Positions 46,026 through 55,912 are shown, counted from the first letter of the stretch. The stretch: 64,000 bases of DNA from Sphingopyxis sp. MSC1_008 (GCF_023197165.1 NZ_JALPRD010000013.1:62001-126000), one strand, 5' to 3'. Numbers and translations are program-made. The notes: generated from the letters alone by a model not told the origin.

Positions 46026-46640
46026 ATGTCGATATTCGAGCGCTTGAGTGCGGGCGACGTCCGCGCCCTGATTGAGGCTTACCCGCTAGCCTGGGTCTGC
46101 GCCGCAGGCGAGGATGGGATCGAAGCCAGTCTGCTGCCGCTTGTGGGCCGCTATGATGAGGACGGCATGCTAATTGAACTGATCGGGCATCTGATGCGGA
46201 CCAATCCGCTCCACGCCTTGCTGAAACGCCGGCCGCAAGCCATGATCCTTTTCAAAGGCCCCGATGCCTATGTCAGCCCGGAGCATGCCGGGAAACGCGA
46301 TTGGGCACCGACATGGAACTTCGCGCAAGCGCGGGTCGGAGCGGAGATCGCGTTCGGGGAGAGCTTCACCGGAACATCGCTGGACATTTTGATCGACGCC
46401 ATGGAAGCCGGCCGCGCCGAGCCCTGGACCAAAGATGAGCTAGGCCCGCGCTATCAAGAAATGGTGGAGCAAATTGTCGGCTTTCGGGCCCGGGTGACCA
46501 GCGTGTCGAACCGGTTCAAACTTGGCCAGGACGAGCAGCCCGAGGTGCTGCGTACGATCCTGGAAAGCCTGCCCGACGCGGCGACAACCCAATGGATGCA
46601 GCGTTTCAACACCGAACGGCTGCGCGGAGAAGCTGACTGA
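46026..46640 (+). CDS. PaiB-like FMN-binding protein
   Basis: This 204-residue protein of the PaiB/FMN-binding split-barrel family has IEAYPLAWVCAAGEDGIEASLLPL at the start, the GHLMRTNPLHALLKRR segment, KGPDAYVSPEHAGKRDWAPTWN and the C-terminal LGQDEQPEV. PaiB was described as a negative regulator of protease production in Bacillus, but proteins of this type bind flavin or haem and may be enzymes. A GGAGG site precedes the ATG, 18 bp after the MatC stop, so it is in the matC operon. Confidence 0.85.
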   Translation: MSIFERLSAGDVRALIEAYPLAWVCAAGEDGIEASLLPLVGRYDEDGMLIELIGHLMRTNPLHALLKRRPQAMILFKGPDAYVSPEHAGKRDWAPTWNFAQARVGAEIAFGESFTGTSLDILIDAMEAGRAEPWTKDELGPRYQEMVEQIVGFRARVTSVSNRFKLGQDEQPEVLRTILESLPDAATTQWMQRFNTERLRGEAD

Positions 46641-46673
46641 CCGAGAGACCGCGCGGCTGCGATGCCGCTGCCG

Positions 46674-47111
46674 CTAGACGCTGCTCAACAGCAGACTCGT
46701 CTCGCTGTTCGCGACGCCGTCGATCGTTCGAACTTCGCGCAGGATGCGGTCGAAGTCGGCAAGGCTCGAAACATGAATATCGGCGACGAGATCCCAGCTG
46801 CCGTTGGTCGTATGCAGAGTTTCGATTTCGGCGATGCCGCGAAGCCGCTGAATGACTTGCGTCGTCGATTTGCCCGTCACTTCAATCAACATCACGGCAC
46901 GGATCGAGCGATCTTCATAATCCTCCCGGACGCGAACCGTAAAACCCAATAACGTCCCCGTCTCGAGCAAGCGGTCGAGGCGATTTTGAACCGTGCCGCG
47001 GGCAACGCCGAGCGCATCGGCTAGCTTGGCAAGCGGTGCACGGCCGTCCGCGCGCAGGTGCGCAATGATGCGCCGGTCAAGCTCGTCCGGAATGAATTTT
47101 GCGCCGTGCAT
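46674..47111 (-). CDS. Lrp/AsnC-family transcriptional regulator
   Basis: This 145-residue feast/famine regulator has an N-terminal helix-turn-helix (IPDELDRRIIAHLRADGRAP, LADALGVARGTVQNRLDRL) and a C-terminal RAM domain (VMLIEVTGKSTTQVIQRL, GIAEIETLHTTNGSWDLVADI). The frame is open to 47213, but ATG 47111 behind GGGAAA fits the family start. It is divergent from the ornithine cyclodeaminase-like gene and probably controls it in response to an amino acid. Confidence 0.9.
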   Translation of the reverse strand: MHGAKFIPDELDRRIIAHLRADGRAPLAKLADALGVARGTVQNRLDRLLETGTLLGFTVRVREDYEDRSIRAVMLIEVTGKSTTQVIQRLRGIAEIETLHTTNGSWDLVADIHVSSLADFDRILREVRTIDGVANSETSLLLSSV

Positions 47112-47257
47112 GGCAATTTCCCGCTTCCATAAATGGCGATCTGCACAACTGCCTTGCACAATGATCACAGTTTTAGCCATATTTTTAGCTAGAACTGCGA
47201 TTTTGTCAGACATGCTAGGCGGCTAGCCTTTGCTCGCAACAGCAAGGATATCTCGAA

Positions 47258-48313
47258 ATGCCACCCGCCGCTTCGCCGCTCGCCTATGTCCCGTTCGTCA
47301 GCGTCGAGAATATGATGCGATTGGTGCATCGCCATGGGGTCGAGCCGTTCCTTGTGGGTCTGGCCGACGCGATCGAAGAAGATTACCGTCGCTGGGAGAT
47401 ATTCGAAAAGGCGCCGCGGCTCGCTTCGCATTCGCGCGAAGGCGTGATCGAGCTGATGCCGACCTCCGATGGCGAAAACTACAGCTTCAAATATGTAAAT
47501 GGGCACCCAAGCAACACCGCCAAAGGGTATCAGACGGTCGCGGCGCTGGGTCTCCTCGCTCGGGTCGATACAGGCTATCCGGTCATGCTCTCGGAGATGA
47601 CGTTGCTGACGGCGCTACGAACGGCAGCCACCTCGGCGATGGTCGCACGCTATCTGGCGCCGCGCGGGTCGCAGATCATGGCAATGATCGGGAACGGAGC
47701 GCAGGCCGAGTTCCAGGCGCTCGCGATGAAAGCGGTGATCGGAATCGCCGAGGTCAAGCTCTACGACATTGATCCCGAAGCGACGCGAAAGGTAGCGCAC
47801 AACCTCGCGGAGAGCGGCCTTCGCGTTATTTCCTGCGCGAGCGCCGAGGAGGCCATCGAGGGCGCGCAAATCGTGACAACCTGCACGGCGGACAAGGCTT
47901 ATGCCACGATTTTGACTGATAACATGGTCGGCCAAGGGATCCACATCAACGCGATTGGAGGCGACTGCCCCGGCAAGACCGAATTGCACAAGGATATATT
48001 ATTGCGCGCCGCGACATTCGTTGAATTTGAGCCGCAAACGCGAATCGAAGGCGAAATTCAGCAGATGCCGGAAGACTACCCTGTGACGGAGTTTTTTCAG
48101 GTGGTGCGCGGCGATGCCGCCGGCCGAACCGACGCGCGGCAGATCACCTTGTTCGATAGCGTGGGTTTCGCGATCGAGGATTTCTCGGCGCTCCGCTTCG
48201 TCCATGCGAAGCTACAAGGCACCGATTATTTCCACGAGCTCGACATTCTTGCCGATCCCGACGAGCCGCGCGATCTGTTCGGTATGCTCCAGCGTGCCGC
48301 CCCCTGTTCTTGA
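47258..48313 (+). CDS. ornithine cyclodeaminase/mu-crystallin family protein
   Basis: This 351-residue NAD-binding protein has an N-terminal substrate region (LVHRHGVEPFLVGLADAIEEDYRRW), KYVNGHPSNTAKGYQTV, and the dinucleotide fold with MIGNGAQAEFQALAM. Family enzymes convert ornithine to proline with loss of ammonia, or act on alanine and lysine, so the substrate is not certain. The gene is next to a divergent Lrp-type regulator, which supports an amino-acid role. Confidence 0.88.
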   Translation: MPPAASPLAYVPFVSVENMMRLVHRHGVEPFLVGLADAIEEDYRRWEIFEKAPRLASHSREGVIELMPTSDGENYSFKYVNGHPSNTAKGYQTVAALGLLARVDTGYPVMLSEMTLLTALRTAATSAMVARYLAPRGSQIMAMIGNGAQAEFQALAMKAVIGIAEVKLYDIDPEATRKVAHNLAESGLRVISCASAEEAIEGAQIVTTCTADKAYATILTDNMVGQGIHINAIGGDCPGKTELHKDILLRAATFVEFEPQTRIEGEIQQMPEDYPVTEFFQVVRGDAAGRTDARQITLFDSVGFAIEDFSALRFVHAKLQGTDYFHELDILADPDEPRDLFGMLQRAAPCS

Positions 48314-48381
48314 CGAGTGATCGCCGATTTAACCGGCGCCCGGCGTAGGGGAGCCACCTCTCGACCATCAGTGAGGAGCGC

Positions 48382-49098
48382 TTAATCCTGTGCTCCTGCC
48401 GATAAGGAGGATTCACTCTCGTCATGCTTTTTGTCGGCCTTCAGGGAGGCAACATGGCGCTCAAGCGCGCCTGCCGCCTTGATGAGGTGCGCGCGCATAC
48501 GCCGTGCGGCTTCCTCGCCGTCGCCTCGCATTACCGCGTCGACGATGTCCCGATGCTCTTCGAACGAACGCCGAAAACGCTCGGGCTCGAACATCTGCGC
48601 TCGTCGGAAACCTGCCATTCGATTGCGCAGCGCGAGGGCCTGCTCGGCGATATAGGCATTATGCGTGGCGCTGTAGATGGCTTCATGAAACGCGAGATTG
48701 AAGGCGGCATAGGCCTCGACATCGCCCGCTTCGACAAGTGCCGCGGAACTCTCATGCAGGCGTGCGAGCTGAACGCGTTCGAGCGGGTGCATGCGATAGC
48801 TTGCCAAGCGGACGCATAGGGCTTCCATCTCGGCGGACATTTCGAACATATCGATGAGCCGTTCAACCGAGAGTTCAGCGACCACGGCGCCGCGGCGGGG
48901 GCGAACCTCGACAAGTTCATCCATCGCCAGTTGACGCAGAGCCTCCCGGGCGGGTGTGCGGGAGGTCCCGAAGCGCTGGGCGACCTGTTGTTCGTCGAGC
49001 GCGGTCCCTGGGCGCAATGCTCCCGATGCGATTTCATCTGCCAGCGAACGGCGTATTCGCTCCGAGAGCAACGGCTCCTCTGCTTGTGCGCTCGTCAT
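48382..49098 (-). CDS. matR: GntR-family regulator (FadR subfamily), probable MatR
   Basis: This 238-residue regulator has an N-terminal winged helix (LSERIRRSLADEIASGALRPG, then TSRTPAREALRQLA) and a C-terminal FCD helical ligand domain with metal histidines (NLAFHEAIYSATHN, FEEHRDIVDAVMRGD, MRAHLIKAAG). ATG 49098 follows AAGGGGGGAG. It would repress the malonate genes in the absence of malonate, like Rhizobium MatR. A palindrome CCTTGTATACAAGG just before its own start supports this. It is about 4 kb from matA-matC, separated by PaiB-, Lrp- and OCD-like genes. Confidence 0.87.
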   Translation of the reverse strand: MTSAQAEEPLLSERIRRSLADEIASGALRPGTALDEQQVAQRFGTSRTPAREALRQLAMDELVEVRPRRGAVVAELSVERLIDMFEMSAEMEALCVRLASYRMHPLERVQLARLHESSAALVEAGDVEAYAAFNLAFHEAIYSATHNAYIAEQALALRNRMAGFRRAQMFEPERFRRSFEEHRDIVDAVMRGDGEEAARRMRAHLIKAAGALERHVASLKADKKHDESESSLSAGAQD

Positions 49099-49182
49099 CC
49101 GCTCCCCCCTTTTCAAACCCATGTGTACTATCTTTTCGGCGAGCAGCAAGATTGTGTGCGTGCAATCGCCAAAACTCGCGCC

Positions 49183-49196
49183 CCTTGTATACAAGG
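49183..49196. promoter_or_regulatory. GntR/MatR palindromic operator
   Basis: CCTTGTATACAAGG is a perfect 14-bp palindrome 85 bp before the GntR start. Its core matches the operator I recall for the Rhizobium MatR repressor (TCTTGTATACAAGA). Autoregulation is likely. Confidence 0.72.
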
Positions 49197-49238
49197 AAGC
49201 AGCCAAAATGGTGGGCCGCCGCCGCCGAAACCCTCTTC

Positions 49239-49280
49239 TATGTATACCAAATATGACGATTTAGAAAAATATGTATACTT
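49239..49280 (+). promoter_or_regulatory. paired GTATAC operator before receptor 3
   Basis: GTATAC elements start at 49242 and 49273, exactly 31 bp apart as at matA, with a matching TATGTATACC and AT-rich linker. A third, imperfect element (GTATAT) starts at 49305. This suggests that receptor 3 is under the same GntR control as malonate genes. Confidence 0.6.
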
Positions 49281-49389
49281 TGATTGCCAGTCGCCGCGAT
49301 ATTTGTATATTGAATCGCCGGAGTCGGAGATGGGTGCGAGCACCCCGGGAATCGCAGAGCCGATAACGGCCATCGGGAAGGGGAATATT

Positions 49390-52104
49390 ATGTTGCAGAG
49401 GAAATCTGGAGCCGAGCGCAAGGCGAGATGGCTCGTTGGTTGTTCGGCCGCACTCGTCGCTATTGTTGCACCGGGGTTCGCTGCCGCGCAATCCACGACG
49501 ACCGCAAGTGCGGACGATGCCGCGTCGCCGCAAGCGTCGGAAAGCGCAGGCGACATTGTCGTCACGGGCAGTCGCATCGACCGGCCCGGTTTTGAGTCGC
49601 CGACGCCGTTGCTGCGACTGACGCAGGAGGATCTGCAGATCGTCACCCGGACGAATATCGGCGCAGCGCTCGCCGACCTGCCGCAGTTCAAGGCAGCGAC
49701 CTCGCCGCAGACCTCGAGCACCAACACCGAAGCCGGCCGTTTCCCGATCAACATCCGCGGCCTTGGCGACAGGCGGTCGCTTATCCTTCTCGACGGCCGG
49801 CGGCTCGTCAGCGACGACCTCAACACTGTGCCATCGATCATGGTCAAAAGCGTCGACATCGTGACCGGCGGCGCGTCGGCCGCCTGGGGATCCGATGCCG
49901 TAGCCGGCGTGGTGAACATGATCAGCGACGGCGACTATGAAGGCGTTCAGCTCGGCGCCGAGGCAGGAATCTCATCGCGCGGCGACGCGCGGCAAATCCG
50001 GTTCGAAGGCAAGTTCGGTACCGAATTTGCCGACGGCCGCGGACATTTCGTGATCGGCGGCGAGTATCTCGACAACGACGGCATTCGTCCGAAAACCGCG
50101 CGCGAGAACACCGGCCGCTTCGCCAATGTCAACAATACTCTCACGCCCGACGTCGGTCATGCCACGAGGCTGAGGGGTGGTTTCATCACGTCCGGAGTTT
50201 TGAGAGGCTTCGGCTTCAATCCCGATGGAAGCTTGCGCACCCCGAACCTCGGCACGGTCGTCGGCTCGAATATGATCGGCGGCGAAGGCGCCTCGAATGA
50301 CGACATCAGCGTATTGATCACGCCGCAGCGGCGCTATGCGGTGATGGCGAAGGCGTCGTACGAACTGACCGACACGCTCAAGCTCAGCGCCGACCTGCGC
50401 TACTCGCGCTATTATAATCGTTATGTCTGGTTCGGCAGCCACACCGACAATGTCACGATCCGGTCGGACAATGCGTTTCTCAATGACAACGCGAGAGACG
50501 CCCTCGCCGACGCAGGCCAGACGAGCTTCACGCTTTCGCGGTTTAACGATGATCTTTCGTTCGCCGATGTCGATATCGATCGGCGCAACATCCAGGGCTC
50601 GATCGCGCTGGACGGCAGCTTCAGCGATGGCCGCTGGCGTTACAGCGTCTATTACAGCCATGGCGAATATCGCAACAAGCTGCGCACCCCGGGCTTCCTC
50701 ATCACCCAGAATTTTGCGAGCGCCGTTGACTCGGTGATCGATCCGGTGACCAACCAGCCGATCTGCCGGATGACGCTGACCAATCCGAACAGCGGCTGCG
50801 TGCCGATCAACCTCTTCGGCCAAGGTGCGCCGAGCCAGGCGGCGATCGACTATGTAACCGGGACGCCGCGATCCAATGTTCTCGACAAGCTCGACACCTA
50901 TGGCGTGTCGCTACGCGGCGAGCCATTCGATCTGCCGGCCGGCCCCGTGTCGATCGCGATCGGGGCCGAAGGCCGCAACGTCTCGACCTCAGCCAAGGTC
51001 GGGGAACTCGACGCTGCGCAGGCGTTCAGCACCTTCTATTTCAGCGGCTTCAGCGGCAAATATAATATCAAGGAAGCCTTTGCCGAAATCGTCGTGCCGG
51101 TCATCAAGGACACGCCGCTGCTCCATAAACTCGAACTGAACGGCGCGGTGCGCGCATCCGACTATAACACCAGCGGTACGATCTGGTCGTGGAAACTCGG
51201 TCTCACCAACGAGTTTTTCCCCGGCGTCATCGGGCGCGTCACCCGTTCACGCGATATTCGGGCGCCCAATCTGACCGAGCTCTTCTCGACGCCGACCGTC
51301 GGCTACACAGGCATCATCGATCGGCAAAATCCCGGCAATGGCAGCAACAGCACGCTGGTATACGGCGGCGGCAACGCAGCTCTCGATCCCGAGCGGGCGG
51401 ATACCTGGACAGCCGGCATCACGACCGCGCCGATGCGCGGATTGACGGCATCGATCGACTATTTCAACATCGAGATCAAGGATGTCATCACCTCGATCGG
51501 CGGACAGGCGATCGTCGATCGGTGCTTTGCTGGGAATGACAGCCTGTGCCGCTATATCACGCGCGGGCCCAACGGCCTTATTCAGAGCATTGCTTCGTCG
51601 CAGGTCAATCTCTCCGAGTTCAAGACCGATGGCGTCGATGCGGAGCTCGCCTACACCATGCCCGTCAACAATGAAGCGAACGGGCGGGTGACCTTCCGTT
51701 TGATCGGCACCTGGGTGAACAACTTCAGCACCGACGATGGCATCACCAAGATCGACTATGTGAAATCGCAAGGTACCGGTTTCGTCAACGGCGTCCCCCG
51801 GGTTCGGGCCAATGCCTCGATCGGCTATAGGAGCGATGGCTTCAGCGGAATGGTGCGGGCGCGCTACATATCGTCGGGCTATTATAATGGCACGCTGACG
51901 CTCACCAACAATCGGATTCCGGCCTATACCTATGTCGATCTGCAGCTGAGCCAGAAGGTCCCGATCGGGAATGGCAAGAATTTCGAGCTCTACGGGAATG
52001 TGTCGAACCTGTTCGACAAGGCACCGCCGATCAGCTCGGGTTTCTCGCCTTATTATGACGTTGTGGGGCGTTACATGGCGATCGGCGCCCGGCTGGAATT
52101 TTGA
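49390..52104 (+). CDS. TonB-dependent outer-membrane receptor 3
   Basis: This 904-residue receptor has a signal peptide (residues 1-33, VGCSAALVAIVAPGFAAAQ) and the TonB-box-like GDIVVTGSRIDRPG. The plug has RFPINIRGLGDRRSLILLDG and the long barrel ends GRYMAIGARLEF. It belongs to the larger class (about 900 residues) common for sphingomonad peptide or plant-compound receptors. The ATG at 49390 has AAGGGG at good spacing. GTATAC operators upstream link it to the malonate regulon, and the S9 peptidase, amidase and M61 peptidase follow in the same direction, so the cargo may be a peptide or amide conjugate. This is inference. Confidence 0.93.
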   Translation: MLQRKSGAERKARWLVGCSAALVAIVAPGFAAAQSTTTASADDAASPQASESAGDIVVTGSRIDRPGFESPTPLLRLTQEDLQIVTRTNIGAALADLPQFKAATSPQTSSTNTEAGRFPINIRGLGDRRSLILLDGRRLVSDDLNTVPSIMVKSVDIVTGGASAAWGSDAVAGVVNMISDGDYEGVQLGAEAGISSRGDARQIRFEGKFGTEFADGRGHFVIGGEYLDNDGIRPKTARENTGRFANVNNTLTPDVGHATRLRGGFITSGVLRGFGFNPDGSLRTPNLGTVVGSNMIGGEGASNDDISVLITPQRRYAVMAKASYELTDTLKLSADLRYSRYYNRYVWFGSHTDNVTIRSDNAFLNDNARDALADAGQTSFTLSRFNDDLSFADVDIDRRNIQGSIALDGSFSDGRWRYSVYYSHGEYRNKLRTPGFLITQNFASAVDSVIDPVTNQPICRMTLTNPNSGCVPINLFGQGAPSQAAIDYVTGTPRSNVLDKLDTYGVSLRGEPFDLPAGPVSIAIGAEGRNVSTSAKVGELDAAQAFSTFYFSGFSGKYNIKEAFAEIVVPVIKDTPLLHKLELNGAVRASDYNTSGTIWSWKLGLTNEFFPGVIGRVTRSRDIRAPNLTELFSTPTVGYTGIIDRQNPGNGSNSTLVYGGGNAALDPERADTWTAGITTAPMRGLTASIDYFNIEIKDVITSIGGQAIVDRCFAGNDSLCRYITRGPNGLIQSIASSQVNLSEFKTDGVDAELAYTMPVNNEANGRVTFRLIGTWVNNFSTDDGITKIDYVKSQGTGFVNGVPRVRANASIGYRSDGFSGMVRARYISSGYYNGTLTLTNNRIPAYTYVDLQLSQKVPIGNGKNFELYGNVSNLFDKAPPISSGFSPYYDVVGRYMAIGARLEF

Positions 52105-52141
52105 CGAGCAGTCAAACCATATCTTCGCTTGGATTGGAGTG

Positions 52142-52169
52142 GGGGCCGATAACGGAAAAAGTCGGCCCC
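52142..52169 (+). terminator. hairpin after receptor 3
   Basis: GGGGCCGA and TCGGCCCC pair around a 12-base loop, beginning 37 bp after the receptor 3 stop. No T run follows directly, so termination may be partial and read-through into the S9 peptidase gene is possible. Confidence 0.45.
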
Positions 52170-52222
52170 ACCCTGCCCCGCCTCACCTGTTGCTTTGATT
52201 TTTCCCCTGCTACGGAGTCTCC

Positions 52223-54346
52223 ATGATGGTCGATGGCTCGCTCCCGCGCCGCGCAGCTGCTCTGCGGGCGGCGATGCTCGCCGGCTGCATGGCGGCCGCT
52301 GCGGCCCTTTCGATTGGCGTCGATGCCTTCGCACAACCTGCTGCAGCGCTGTCTGAGGCGCCTGGGCGCAAGGCCGTTCAGCCTGACGATATCATGGGCC
52401 TAACCGACGTTACCGGCGCCGAGATATCGCCCGATGGCCGGCATGTCCTTTATGTCACCCAACCGACCATCGCCACAAGCCGTCCGACCCGCTCGGAGAT
52501 ATGGATCGTCGCCTCGGACGGAAAGTCACCGGCGCGGCGCCTGACAAGAGCCTCGATGCTCGATGGCAGTCCGCAATGGTCGCCCGATGGGCGCACCATC
52601 GCCTTCCTCTCGAACCGACCGGATACCGGCGCCCCCGGTACGCCGGGCGACGGCACGCTGCCAGTACCGACAGGCTCGGACCAAACGGATCCGAGCGGCG
52701 AATTACGGACCGATACTGCGGCGCGCCCGGCATCATCGCGGCAGCTATGGCTTGTATCTGCCGACGGGAGCGGCGAGCGGCGTTTGACCGATCTCGACCG
52801 CGACATCGGCCGGTTCCGCTGGTCTCCCGACGGCCGAAGCATCGCCTTCCTCGCGCCCGACGCGCCCTCGGAAAGCGCGAAGGCTGACCGCGCCGCGAAG
52901 CGAGACGGCATCATAGAGGACGCGCCGCGCAATCTCTCCCGCTTATGGGTCTTCGACCTCGCCTCGCGCGATGCGCGGCGCCTTGCGGTAGCCGACCGCG
53001 ACATTACAGACCTCAGCTGGTCGCCTGACGGAAGGCGCCTGGCGGTGCGGGCGGCTCCGACGACGGGCCTCAACGATCTATTCTATCATTCCGAACTTCT
53101 GATCCTCGACGCGAAGAGCGGCGCGGTCGAACGCAAGCTGTTCGATACCGTGTTCAGCACCGCAAGCTGGTCGCCGGACGGCAGCCAAGTTGCGTTTACG
53201 GCTCCTGGCGAGGGGACGATCGGCATTCGCGCCTTTGTCGCCGATGTCGACAACGGCGCGGCGCGCGAACTCGGAACGACGCTTGATGGCACCATCCGTC
53301 AGCTCGAATGGTCGCGTGACAATCGCAAGCTGCTGGCGCGTGTCGTCGTCCATAGCCGCGATGTGCTTTTCAGTGCCGACGCGGTAACCGGTCTGTTCCG
53401 GCCCCTCGTGAAATTTGGCGGACGCATAGGCGCTTTCGCAGAGGCTCATGACGGCAGCATTGCGATCGCGGGAAGCCAACCGGACCGCGCCGCAGATGTT
53501 TGGGTGTATCGCGGCGGCAAGCTGCGGCGGCTCACCGAGCTCAATCCCCAGATGCGCGAATGGAGGCTTGGCAAGGTCGAAGAGGTCAGCTGGGCGAGCA
53601 GCCGCGACGGACGCCCGATTTACGGCGTGCTGATCACCCCGCCGGCCTATCGCGCTGGCATCCCGGTAAAAACGGTGGTGCTCGCGCATGGCGGGCCGCA
53701 CGAGACCTGGACTGCGGCCTGGCAAGGCAGCTGGATTGACTGGGGGCAGATGCTGGCAAGCCACGGCTATGCGGTGCTGCTCCCTAACCCCCGCGGATCG
53801 GCAGGCCAGGGAAATGAATTTGCGCGTGCGGTCAAGGACGGCTGGGGCACCAATGATTATCAGGACGTCGCCGATGGCGTCGACATGCTGGTCGCACGCA
53901 AGATCGCCGACCCTTCGCGGCTCGGGATCGGCGGGTGGAGCTACGGCGGGTTCATGTCGGCGTGGGCCGTCACGCACGACACGAGGTTCAAGGCGGCGAT
54001 TGTCGGGGCCGCACTGACCGACCAGGTGAGCGCGGCGGTATCGACCGATACGCCCGACTTCATCACGGCCTATTTCGGCGTGCCGCCATCGGGTAATGCA
54101 CGAATGGACGCGTCGTCACCGCTTCGCATGATCGACCGTGTCACGACGCCGGTGCTTGTCTTGCACGGGCAGGAAGATCGGCGCGTGCCGATCACGCAGG
54201 GGCTGGGCTTCTACCGCGGACTGCGGCTGCTTGGGAAAGAGGCCATGATGGTCAGCTACCCGCGCGAGCCGCACCGGATTGTCGAGCCACAACACCAAAC
54301 CGATATCCAGCGCAGGGTTCTGACCTGGTTCGATGACCATTTGTGA
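52223..54346 (+). CDS. S9 family prolyl oligopeptidase-type peptidase
   Basis: This 707-residue exported peptidase of the acylaminoacyl/dipeptidyl type (S9C-like) has a signal region (residues 1-38, MLAGCMAAAAALSIGVDAFA). A beta-propeller domain carries repeated WSPDG blades (PQWSPDGRTIAFLS, FRWSPDGRSIAFL, LSWSPDGRRLAV). The catalytic alpha/beta domain has the nucleophile GGWSYGGF, the Asp of VLHGQEDRRVP and the His of YPREPHRI. It follows receptor 3 by 118 bp and the amidase gene starts 15 bp later, which suggests peptide or amide turnover in the periplasm. Confidence 0.93.
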   Translation: MMVDGSLPRRAAALRAAMLAGCMAAAAALSIGVDAFAQPAAALSEAPGRKAVQPDDIMGLTDVTGAEISPDGRHVLYVTQPTIATSRPTRSEIWIVASDGKSPARRLTRASMLDGSPQWSPDGRTIAFLSNRPDTGAPGTPGDGTLPVPTGSDQTDPSGELRTDTAARPASSRQLWLVSADGSGERRLTDLDRDIGRFRWSPDGRSIAFLAPDAPSESAKADRAAKRDGIIEDAPRNLSRLWVFDLASRDARRLAVADRDITDLSWSPDGRRLAVRAAPTTGLNDLFYHSELLILDAKSGAVERKLFDTVFSTASWSPDGSQVAFTAPGEGTIGIRAFVADVDNGAARELGTTLDGTIRQLEWSRDNRKLLARVVVHSRDVLFSADAVTGLFRPLVKFGGRIGAFAEAHDGSIAIAGSQPDRAADVWVYRGGKLRRLTELNPQMREWRLGKVEEVSWASSRDGRPIYGVLITPPAYRAGIPVKTVVLAHGGPHETWTAAWQGSWIDWGQMLASHGYAVLLPNPRGSAGQGNEFARAVKDGWGTNDYQDVADGVDMLVARKIADPSRLGIGGWSYGGFMSAWAVTHDTRFKAAIVGAALTDQVSAAVSTDTPDFITAYFGVPPSGNARMDASSPLRMIDRVTTPVLVLHGQEDRRVPITQGLGFYRGLRLLGKEAMMVSYPREPHRIVEPQHQTDIQRRVLTWFDDHL

Positions 54347-54361
54347 TGAGAGGTAGTTCTT

Positions 54362-55912
54362 ATGGCCCCCGCTGATTTTACTCGCGAGCCAAGTCGGCGC
54401 GACCTGTTGGCGGCGATACCGGCGCTCGCGGTTTCTGTTCCTGCGTTTGCAGCCGTGAAAGGTCATGCCGGCATGAACGAGCTTCTCGACATGAGCGCGG
54501 TCTCGCTTGCCGGCGCAATCCGGAAAAAGGATGTGTCCGCGCGCGAACTGATGACGGCCCACATCGCGCGAGTGGATGCGCTCAACCCCCGGTTCAATGC
54601 CATCGTGTCGCGGATCGACCGCACCGCCGCAATGGATCAGGCAGCGGCGTGCGACGAGGACGCGGTCGCGGGCCGCTTTCGAGGCGTGCTCCACGGCTTC
54701 CCGCACGCTGTGAAGGATACCGCCCCAGCCAAGGGTATCCGCTTCACCCAAGGCTCACCGATCCTCAAGGACAATATTCCGGCCGCGGACTCCCTCGTGG
54801 TGAGCCGCATGCGCGGCGCCGGCGCCATCTTCGTCGGCAAGACGAATGTGCCCGAGTTCGCGCTCGGATCGCATTCCTACAATCCTGTTTTCGGTACGAC
54901 GGGCAATGCCTTTGACCCCGGTAAATCGGCCGGCGGCAGCACGGGCGGCGGAGCGGTCGCCCTCGCGCTGCGGATGGTTCCGCTTGCGGACGGTAGCGAC
55001 TTTGGCGGATCGCTTCGAAATCCGGCGGGCTGGAATAATGTTTTCGGCTTCCGCCCGTCGTGGGGACGCGTGCCGTCGATCCCGAACACCGACCTGTTCT
55101 GGCAGAATTTCGCAACCTCGGGACCGATGGCGCGCAGCGTGCGCGACGTTGCCCTCCTCCTTTCCGTCCAAGCGGGCCCCGATCCGCGAGCGCCCTTCGC
55201 GCAGGCAGATGATCCGGCGGTTTTCGCCCAGCCGCTCGATCGCGACTGGAAGGGCAAGCGCATCGGGTGGCTCGGCGACCTCGGCGGCGCACTGCCGATG
55301 GAGCCCGGGATTATCGAGACGTGCGAAAAGGCGCTCACCGCCTTCCGAACGATCGGCATGCAGGTCGAAGACGCGGCGCTGATCGAGGAAGCAGGTGCGA
55401 TGTGGCGCACGGCCGTGACGCTGCGCCACTGGTCGGTCGGAGCCGATCTCGAAGGCTTTTATGACGATCCGGCAAAGCGGCGGATGATGAAGCCCGAGGC
55501 CATCTGGGAAGTGGAAGGCTACAAGAAGCTGACACCCACCGAACTCACAAAGGCGTCGGAAGGGCGCACGCGAATCTTCGAAGCGTTTCGAAAGGCGTTC
55601 GAGACCTTTGACTTTCTCGCGCTGCCCACCGCACAGCTTTTTCCCTTCGACGCCAAACAGCACTGGCCGCGCGAGATCGCCGGGGTTCAAATGAATTCCT
55701 ACCATCGGTGGATGGAGGTCACGCTGCCGCCGACGATGGCTGGGCTCCCCGTGCTGGCGATACCGGCAGGCTTCGGCGGTCGGCATCGCCTGCCGATCGG
55801 CATTCAGCTGATCGGTCCGCGGAACGCCGATCTCGATGTGCTGAAACTCGGCCACGCCTATGAGCAGGCCTCGCCATGGATCGGTCAAACCAAGCCCCCC
55901 GCGCTTGGCTGA
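54362..55912 (+). CDS. Tat-exported amidase (amidase signature family)
   Basis: This 516-residue amidase has a twin-arginine signal (SRRDLLAAIPALAVSVPAFA, residues 11-30). The Ser-cisSer-Lys triad can be seen: lysine in HAVKDTAPAKG, the cis-serine of KSAGGSTGGGA and the nucleophile serine of DFGGSLRNPAGW. Members hydrolyse amides to acid and ammonia, and the exact amide is unknown. It is placed 15 bp after the S9 peptidase gene and 49 bp before the M61 peptidase, so the three probably form one operon. Confidence 0.93.
   Translation: MAPADFTREPSRRDLLAAIPALAVSVPAFAAVKGHAGMNELLDMSAVSLAGAIRKKDVSARELMTAHIARVDALNPRFNAIVSRIDRTAAMDQAAACDEDAVAGRFRGVLHGFPHAVKDTAPAKGIRFTQGSPILKDNIPAADSLVVSRMRGAGAIFVGKTNVPEFALGSHSYNPVFGTTGNAFDPGKSAGGSTGGGAVALALRMVPLADGSDFGGSLRNPAGWNNVFGFRPSWGRVPSIPNTDLFWQNFATSGPMARSVRDVALLLSVQAGPDPRAPFAQADDPAVFAQPLDRDWKGKRIGWLGDLGGALPMEPGIIETCEKALTAFRTIGMQVEDAALIEEAGAMWRTAVTLRHWSVGADLEGFYDDPAKRRMMKPEAIWEVEGYKKLTPTELTKASEGRTRIFEAFRKAFETFDFLALPTAQLFPFDAKQHWPREIAGVQMNSYHRWMEVTLPPTMAGLPVLAIPAGFGGRHRLPIGIQLIGPRNADLDVLKLGHAYEQASPWIGQTKPPALG

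Noticed and set aside
48931..49389. N-terminal extension of receptor 3 to 1057 residues
   Set aside because: It overlaps the GntR gene and its operators; the signal peptide starts at 49390.
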